Of a stretch of 64,000 bases of DNA, positions 57,661-64,000 are shown one piece after another. Below the pieces are notes generated by a model. The model was given only the letters and a program-made list of their open reading frames with translations, did no database searches and was not told the DNA's origin. The translations under genes and the position numbers were made by a program. Source of the stretch: Mesostigma viride (Eukaryota > Streptophyta > Mesostigmatophyceae > Mesostigmatales > Mesostigmataceae); NCBI GenBank assembly GCA_009746045.1, contig RPFO01000246.1, forward strand, positions 1-64,000, read 5' to 3'. Each line of letters starts with the position of its first letter. Positions within the stretch are counted from its first letter, which is position 1.

Positions 57661-58108
57661 AGACCCCTTCTGAAGACTGCCAACCCCGACTATTTACCCC
57701 GACTAAATTTTTGGCGCGGCGCGTTTCGGCGAATTTAGTCGTACCCCGAGTAATCTACCCCCACTATTTTCGCGAAAACCGGAAAATAGTCGGGGTCGTT
57801 TAGTCGTGGTACGACTAATGTAGTCGGGGTGTGCCTCGGGCCGTGCTGGCATCTGTACGCGGCTCTCGCAAATTTTCCAATCGTAGCTATCCACGTAAGT
57901 GGCGTCAGAGGCTGTCAGAGGCTGTCAGAGGAGGTCAGAGGCCACTTACGCGGTCTCAGCGTGCACGTGCCAACTGCTGCCGTCCGACCCGTCCGACTCG
58001 TTTTCAGAAGGGGCGAAACGTGCATGTTTTGGCGGTCTACCCTCACTACAACCCCGACTAAATTAGTCGGGGTAGATTAGTCGGGGTAGGAGTTTTCAGA
58101 AGGGGTCT
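57661..58108. mobile_element. Non-autonomous DNA transposon with 3-bp duplication and preserved empty site
   Basis: Terminal inverted repeats AGACCCCTTCTGAA (57661-57674) and the mirror ending at 58108 are perfect for 14 bp. The element is flanked by AAT on both sides (57658-57660 and 58109-58111). The related sequence at 58540-58560 reads continuously through 'cgtcaaaatgtcgcgagacg', with one AAT and no insertion. Many copies of ACCCCGACTA or its reverse complement TAGTCGGGGT lie near both ends, like transposase-binding subterminal repeats. A 3-bp duplication plus subterminal repeats resembles CACTA/EnSpm elements, but the tips are not CACTA. It has no coding capacity. Confidence 0.87.
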
Positions 58109-58816
58109 AATGTCGCGAGACGACTTTAAAGCCACTAAAGATTCCAGCGTGTGAACGCCAATCGTATCCCACTGAACAAATCATCTCCGTCCGCCGCCAA
58201 CGACAGGGCTTCTTCGGTCCAACCACGCACGGAAGCCTGAACGATCTCCAAATTCCATCGACTTGCGCCCAACGGGAAAAGGCGAAAAGGACACCCGTCG
58301 ATCACGAGTTGATCACTGAATTCCGTAAAAAACTACGGCGTACGGGCCACAGGATGCCCGATGGTTTTTAATATAGTTGTTGCGGCCACGTATTGTGGCG
58401 GCCGTAAGACAAAAGTGTAAGACAAAAGCCGTCAATCCGACCGTCACTCTAGTAGACGACCCAGTTTCGGTGAGCCGACAGGTGGCAAGGCGGTATAGAT
58501 CTACCAACTACGCTCCAGTCAAGCTCGATCGATTCGCTAACGTCAAAATGTCGCGAGACGACTTTAAAGCCATTAAAGATTTCAGCGAGTGAACGCCAAT
58601 CGTATCCCACTGCACCAACGCGCTCCGTCCGCCGCCCAAGATACGCCGTCTTCCGTCTAACCACGCACGGAAGCCTGTACGATCTCCAAATTCCGTCGAC
58701 TTGCGCCCAACGGGAAAAGGCGAAAAGGACACCCGTCGATCACGAGTTGATCACTGAATTCCGTAAAAAACTACGGCGTACGGGCCACAGGATGCCCGAT
58801 GGTTTTTAATATAGTT
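58109..58816. repeat. Direct duplication of about 267 bp
   Basis: 58109-58379 and 58549-58816 are copies of one sequence ('cgcgagacgactttaaagcc...' to '...gatgcccgatggtttttaatatagtt'). They are nearly identical over their last 150 bp and more diverged in the first 100. The block between them (58400-58548, 'aaagccgtcaatccgaccgt...') is itself related to 57540-57660 and weakly to 55800-55880. The larger repeat unit is therefore about 440 bp, with the 448-bp transposon inserted into the first copy. Confidence 0.88.
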
Positions 58817-58885
58817 AGATAATGGCCACGCGTGGCGTCGTCTAGATACTGGACCCTACGGTACTAACGGTAGTCCGCATTAATT

Positions 58886-58983
58886 AAGGGGACGGTCCCG
58901 GCGCGAATATTTTGGCGCCGAAAAATTCGCGGTACCCGTCCGTACCGTGAAAAAGTGGTGCACGGGGCGCGCACCCCTACCGG
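58886..58983 (-). repeat. 100-bp hairpin element, copy 2
   Basis: This is the reverse complement of 34051-34150 with a few substitutions and a one-base length change in an A/T run. It is bordered here by 'ttaattaa'. See copy 1 for internal structure. Confidence 0.88.
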
Positions 58984-58989
58984 CGCTGG

Positions 58990-61399
58990 CCATGGCGACG
59001 TGCTTTCAGGCAGAGTAGAAAAAGATAGCTCGCGGAATGCAGAGAAACTGAGCGAATCTTAAAGACGATGAGTAAATGATACTACTTCGTAGCGGAGTTC
59101 GCGTTTTTTGCAGTGTCGATGATTTTACTGATGACCATCGCCACGGGGGTCCAATCTGATGTTTTCGTCGAGAGGAATATATTAGAATGCACGCTGGCGG
59201 CGGTGATTGTCAGGTTTTATGGGCTTTACCTAGCGTCAAGGATGCGTTTAAATTGTTATTGGTAAAGCTTTAAAAAATTTGATGGGTTTCGGCAAGATTT
59301 CCGTCATGATCGGTAAGACACTCTCCAGGCTCGCGGGATGCGCGTCTTATTATTCCATGGAAGGTTGTTCTTTCTTGCGCCGCTGGGCGAAGGACAATTC
59401 CGGTAATGGTACGATCGTGTGATCAACGTGACCCTATGAATGTTTCGCTTCCTTTATGGGTTATCAACGCAAGTTTTCGGCTTCTTTCCGTGCAGTTAGC
59501 GCCAGGTATAATGCCATTCCGTGCTGCGCATCCCCAGATTCCTGGCACCTTTCAGTAGTTTTTATGTACGTTGCATGGCTGGGACGTGTCAAAGCGTGAC
59601 CGTGGCATATCGTCAAGTTGTCAGGGATTTGCTGAGTGGTTTCTTGGAAGGAGATTGCTAACAGCACTCAGTTTTGTGTGAATATTGACGCGGCCTTTCT
59701 TAGCAGAGGCTTCATTGTGGTTAGAGGCTCACAAGCTTGAGTTTGTTTCTTGGCAAACAATTGCGCTGGAAAGAAAGGTGGCAGTGGTTTTTCTGAGGGG
59801 CATACTGCATGGGTGGAACTGCACGTAGGTAGGGGTTATCATTGTCTTGTTGGCCTTTCTCCCACTAAAATGGGAGAGCCCTAATTCATATGCTAGCAAG
59901 GCAAGGTAACCATGGTAAGAAGCCTTGGCAAGCAGCATGTATCATAATTCTGCTTTCTCTGTGGACTGTCTGTTGTTACCCTTGTTGGGCAATTAGTGGA
60001 TATGGCTTTCTAGGGTGTGTTTGAGCTTGGTTTTGGGATGATGCCCACACCATAAACCTGGAATATGCTTTAGAAGTGTTGGCTAGGCATGTAGAGCTAC
60101 CTGCCTCATTGTTGTGCACACACGCAACAGGTTGCCTGTGTCGAGGTAAGGCAAGGGCACATGACGTGCCCAGCCACCTCCTTGTACATTGTGATCGAAT
60201 TGGGCATGGTCAGGAGCCTTTTGGATGGCATAGGAAGTGTTAGTGTGCCTTAATACTCACTAATGCCTTCCTTAGCGTCTGCACAGGTGGCCAACTGCCA
60301 AAATTAATAACTGCTACAGCTGAGCTCAGAATGCCACCAAACTTTGACAGTGCCTTCTATGGTCATGACAGAATTTGACTTGTGCTTTTCAGGCCTAATT
60401 GATGTGTTATGAGTGTGTATGGGGACGCCCCGCCTAAAATAGCGTATTTTTGGCCCAAAAATTAATAACTCAAAGGGATGTGCTGATTTTGTTGATCCAA
60501 TTAGGTAGAAACCATGTCCCATGACATTTTTATATGGGTTGTGCTTTTTTCATGCAACTGGTTCTCCCGGACTGTTCTGGGCAAGATGTGTCCCGGACAG
60601 CGTTTTTTTCTATTTTTAGCACATAGCTGGTGTATGGCTGGGGGTAGTACCCCCAACAAGTGGTGGTATGCATGCCCAAACATCATGTTTATGGTCCCCA
60701 AACATCATTCAGTGGTTGTCAGTTGCATTTCTGTAGTTATTAGGGGGTTTCAGTTTTGATACATTTCCATGGGACCCTCCCCTTAAATACTCTTATGCAA
60801 CAGTCGACGGACAGTCAGCACCGGTTGTAAGTTGTACTCAAGACTTGACTTCGTACAACAGTAGACTCAACGTCTTTGTACTCAGTCTGCCTTCTCCAGG
60901 TGCCACTCAGAGCCTGCCATCAGCCATCCCAGGCTGTCATTATTATCATGGGGCATGCAACATGGCCCATGCCGAAGTGCAAAATTGGCCACGACCTGAC
61001 CTGGCAAGACGTGAACAATCATGGTGAAAACATGGTGCACATGTCAAGATTGCAATTATACTATTTTCCAAATTTCTGGCCTGCGCTGACCATTAATCAA
61101 TGATTAGTGCCGGCAAAGTACTGCGTCACGTGCATGAGCATACTGTGCTTGTTGTCTATTTGATATGTCGGCTGTATTAATGGCCACGACGAGGCAAACC
61201 CACCGAATGTGCACACACAACTTTCCAGGGCTCTTTGATCTCCTAGTAGTTCCGCGGGGGGCATTAACGTTGGCTGGTGTGATATGGCATGTTTGTTAGG
61301 AGGTCATGGGCCTGAACAATCGGCTGGCCAACTGAAAACAAACCAGGTGCATGTACGTACAATCAATTCATCGTATACGTATAGTTGTACGCTCACGCC
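58990..61399. other. Unique-looking, gene-free stretch
   Basis: I find no coding frame with supportable splicing. No tandem repeat is evident beyond short runs. GC content drops visibly compared with the satellite to the left. Confidence 0.45.
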
Positions 61400-61626
61400 T
61401 ATTAATTAATAAGCACGTGACTGCGTCACGTGGGTGCCAATACAGAGTAAAGGAACCTTCAACCCTATATATACACAGCGAGAAGGAGGGAGGGCGCCCT
61501 AGCTTCTCTCACTGCCGCAGGTGGGCAGGCCACAGAGCGCTCTCTCCACGGCATGGTGCCGGGGCGCAACACTGTGGGTGCAATACAACCAGTGCAATAC
61601 CATAGGTAGGCTGACGCATAGCTTAT
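61400..61626. repeat. Dispersed retroposon-like repeat, copy 4
   Basis: Nearly identical to the 21.46-kb copy, from 'attaattaataagcacgtga' to 'taggctgacgcatagctta'. It differs by a 10-bp insertion ('aaggaacctt') that matches the 53-kb version and by the loss of 'catcatg'. Orientation is the same as copy 1. Confidence 0.88.
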
Positions 61627-61965
61627 GCTACAAATGTGAGGTGGGCTCAAGACGTCGGCCTATACACGTGGTAGACAGTGCTCGCTGGCCCCACTTGATT
61701 ATGGATGATGACCGTTGTGCACATTGTAAATGCCGAATTTGCTACATTTATGGCCACTACGTCACATGCACGTTGACGTAGCATGCCAAGCCCCCCCGGG
61801 AAGATCAAGGCTGGGGAATACATGTACTCAGTCGCATTGATATACTCGGTAAGATTTTGTTTACCAAAATCATACATGTATGCCTGTCCACCACAAGTTT
61901 GAACAGTCACATGGTTAAATGTTCGAATGTAGTAGATACTTGCCAAAGCACAAGACGCACTGCAT

Positions 61966-63133
61966 CTAAGGATCGATCATCGAGCTGGTGGGTTGGGCAT
62001 GGCAGTCTTCACGCTCCAGTAACCGTTTGACCAGAGCCTCGAGCTCAAAGACCTCTTCGTCCACTTCATCAGCATCCCTGAGAGAATCTGCAAGCCTGCA
62101 TGCTCCACATTAACACATGGAAAGGAAAGCATTTGCCATGCATTTCAATGGCCTTTTCGCTAGAATTTGATGTTTGGTACAAGTAACACATGTAGCTGAC
62201 CAGTGCGGCAACCACTGAACATTGTGTACCAAGACAAGATTCTTGGCAACAAGATCAAGGCAACCCATCGCTTAAGTGCAGACTGTGCAGTACACTAGTT
62301 CTTTGTTAGGTAGCCACCCGTGAGATATTGAGACAGTAGACACTTACCAACAACAACCACCTCAGATATGGAAAAACAATATTACATACGAGGTTGCTGC
62401 CTCGCTACTGAACATGAAAGGCAAGGCACATAGTTGCCACTTTAGTACCTACTTACATGTACAGGTACTCGTAGTTAGGCCCCGAAGGCCCCCTGGCATG
62501 TGCTATCTGCCTGTGACAATGGAAACCAGCCAATCAGCACACACCAACATCCATGGTTAGATTGCCACACGTCAGATCTCTTTAGGCGAGGGGCGCAAGC
62601 ATGCGCTTACCGGGCCGGAGACGTTTGAAGGAGCATAAAAGACGAAAAGAATGACGATAAGCGACAACCATGACATATCTATTGTCATTGAGAGATGACA
62701 TGTGCTGTCATGGACAACGAAAAAGGGAGATGCCCCTTCTGGTATGATGAATGAACATCACAGTTGTATCAAAAGGCGATCGCCACACACAAGGCCCAAG
62801 TGGGCAAACACGCTAACCGCCACATACGGCACACCGAGAGATAATTAGTGCTGTTGGGTCTGCAAAGCAACCGTGTGATCTCTTTCTCTGTAGATAAATA
62901 TATACTACTAGTATATATACTGCTAATTATACTTTTTAATATATATACTGCTCCGCTCAAGGTGTGGTCAGGCATTCCCACACGGCTGCTGACAATAGAA
63001 CACACAGCAAACTTGCAGACATTGTGCCTCATCCGTAACAGGAAATAAAGGTGTTGCGTACCAGGCAATGTCCGGTAAAGGCGCCGGCCCCAGAAAATTC
63101 TCGTTAACGCTTTTGTCTGGTGATGCAATGTAC
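61966..63133 (-). CDS. ChaC-type gamma-glutamylcyclotransferase, C-terminal part
   Basis: ChaC enzymes cleave glutathione to 5-oxoproline and Cys-Gly in the cytosol. Three exons join in phase: 63062-63133, 62457-62510 and 61966-62095. They encode YIASPDKSVNENFLGPAP, LPDIAWQIAHARGPSGPN and YEYLYMLADSLRDADEVDEE, ending in ...SSMIDP and TAG at 61966. 'Y-I-A-x-P-D...N-x-F-L-G-P-A-P' and 'I-A-x-A-x-G-P-S-G-x-N-x-E-Y-L' are the family's C-terminal signatures. About 85 residues are visible, and roughly 100 more, including the N-terminal FGYGSL-type substrate loop, should lie upstream. I do not find them in 63134-64000. They may be small exons, lie beyond the window, or be absent, in which case this is a fragment. 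A possible further exon ends at 63254 but its frame does not convince me. Confidence 0.75.
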
Positions 63134-63722
63134 CTGAGCGAGGGCATAAAGAGGACAACAAACAAGCATGCAAGGGCAAACAAGCAAAAGTGTGCATGTG
63201 AGAACAGAGAAGACAATCTTACTAATCGACGTGGACAATTTACAATTGAGATACCTTGCCCGGCCCAAGTGTTGCCAGCTCTGACCTGCAAAAGAAAATC
63301 TGAATTACGCGACACACACTGAGACTAAAAACCCGAAGCAGCATGGCAAGAGTTCACGAGAACACAATGGCACTGCCACTGCAAGGTTCCAGAGAGAAAC
63401 GCCACCTCGCCATTAAAACACTTCAAGTAAATCCCTAGGATAGTCTTTTGAGGACAGCAGCACATCTGTCTGACCAGCTAGCGATTCCCAAACTTACTCA
63501 CGCAGTAACGCAGTGCCCTGAGCAGTCACCAACATTTGATCAAATGCTGCAGGATGACCAAGCAAGCACTTCTTGCGGGCATCACGCCATAGGAAGGTTA
63601 CGAACAAAATGTCCGGCTGGAGAGTGGCTTCAGGCAGACTTTTACGACCCAGACACATATACAACATATACAGGCATGAAGGAGACAACCAGAGCAGGCC
63701 ATAAATCGGGAGAATCCGGACC

Positions 63723-64000
63723 ATGGTAGCTCGAGCCTGCCGTTATCTTGTCCGCGTTTTCGAGTCGTTCAGGATGATGAATATGAATTGCAGTATTCCA
63801 AAGGGTGATGAAAGAGTGCACAGTACTGCAGTAAACAGTATGCTAGTGAACACGGTTGATGCTGGCCTGCCAGTATTTGTGGATGATTACATGAGGGGCT
63901 TTACATTAGTCATTAAGACACAAAACATGGAATGCAGTGAGAACAACGGCAAGCGAGAGCCTTTAGATGATGACAGCGAAACCACAAACATTTCTACTTT
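63723..64000 (+). CDS. Open frame running off the right edge, unknown product
   Basis: From ATG 63723 the frame stays open to the window end (92 codons and continuing). It begins MVARACRYLVRVFESFR and continues through PKGDERVHSTAVNSMLVNTV and a segment containing GLPVFVDDYMRGFTLVIK. I do not recognise a family. The mixed, non-repetitive composition makes it a better gene candidate than most frames here, and it would be divergent from ChaC. It could equally be a chance frame. Confidence 0.35.
   Translation, partial: MVARACRYLVRVFESFRMMNMNCSIPKGDERVHSTAVNSMLVNTVDAGLPVFVDDYMRGFTLVIKTQNMECSENNGKREPLDDDSETTNIST

Overview
This window is nuclear DNA of a eukaryote. It has split genes with short GT-AG introns, long intergenic and intronic repeats, and retroelements. 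I can reassemble five conserved cellular genes by joining exons in phase: ALG11 (16312-23453, minus), a dihydroxyacetone kinase (23950-30307, plus), a DHHC S-acyltransferase (34242-40217, minus), a RING/TRAF-zinc-finger/WD40 protein (45317-55306, minus, 3' end unresolved) and the C-terminal part of a ChaC-type gamma-glutamylcyclotransferase (61966-63133, minus). The style (many short introns, GC-rich exons, ORF1-like LINE proteins rich in Ala/Pro/Arg) suggests an alga, perhaps of the green lineage. That is only an impression; no marker here fixes the taxon.

Layout. 1-690 has no gene I can support. 692-3787 is a pair of minisatellite arrays that look like the same family in opposite orientation. 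3798-4261 carries a palindrome-cored tandem repeat leading into a large multi-exon gene of unknown family (4339-12893). That gene has many apparent single-base frameshifts, and the same 22-bp palindrome recurs in its introns and its largest exon. 13660-15850 holds two degenerate LINE ORF1-type fragments. 16.3-30.3 kb holds ALG11 and dihydroxyacetone kinase, head to head across 496 bp. 30.4-33.5 kb is a 5'-truncated LINE with reverse transcriptase and a restriction-like nuclease, flanked by a 13-bp direct repeat. 34.2-40.2 kb is the DHHC gene. 40.2-45.3 kb is gene-poor but holds a duplicated, broken copy of the RING exon (41043-41175). 45.3-55.3 kb is the RING/WD40 gene, with a 2.7-kb hexanucleotide satellite in one intron. 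55.7-58.99 kb is a nest of repeats: a C-tract satellite of about 330 bp, a 448-bp inverted-repeat transposon with its empty site preserved in a neighbouring duplicate, and a 100-bp hairpin element also found at 34.1 kb. 59.0-61.4 kb shows nothing coding. ChaC and a partial plus-strand open frame fill the right end.

Themes. The five cellular genes read without any frameshift over about 5.3 kb of joined exons, while the unknown gene and the retroelement ORFs carry many. Introns of the cellular genes are heavily colonised: two different TA-flanked MITE-like elements (ALG11 and DAK introns), several minisatellites and one huge hexamer array. In ALG11 the exon-intron junction itself has been tandemly triplicated, leaving two in-phase splice donors. 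The cellular genes do not form a pathway together: N-glycan assembly, triose/glycerol metabolism, protein palmitoylation, ubiquitin signalling and glutathione turnover.
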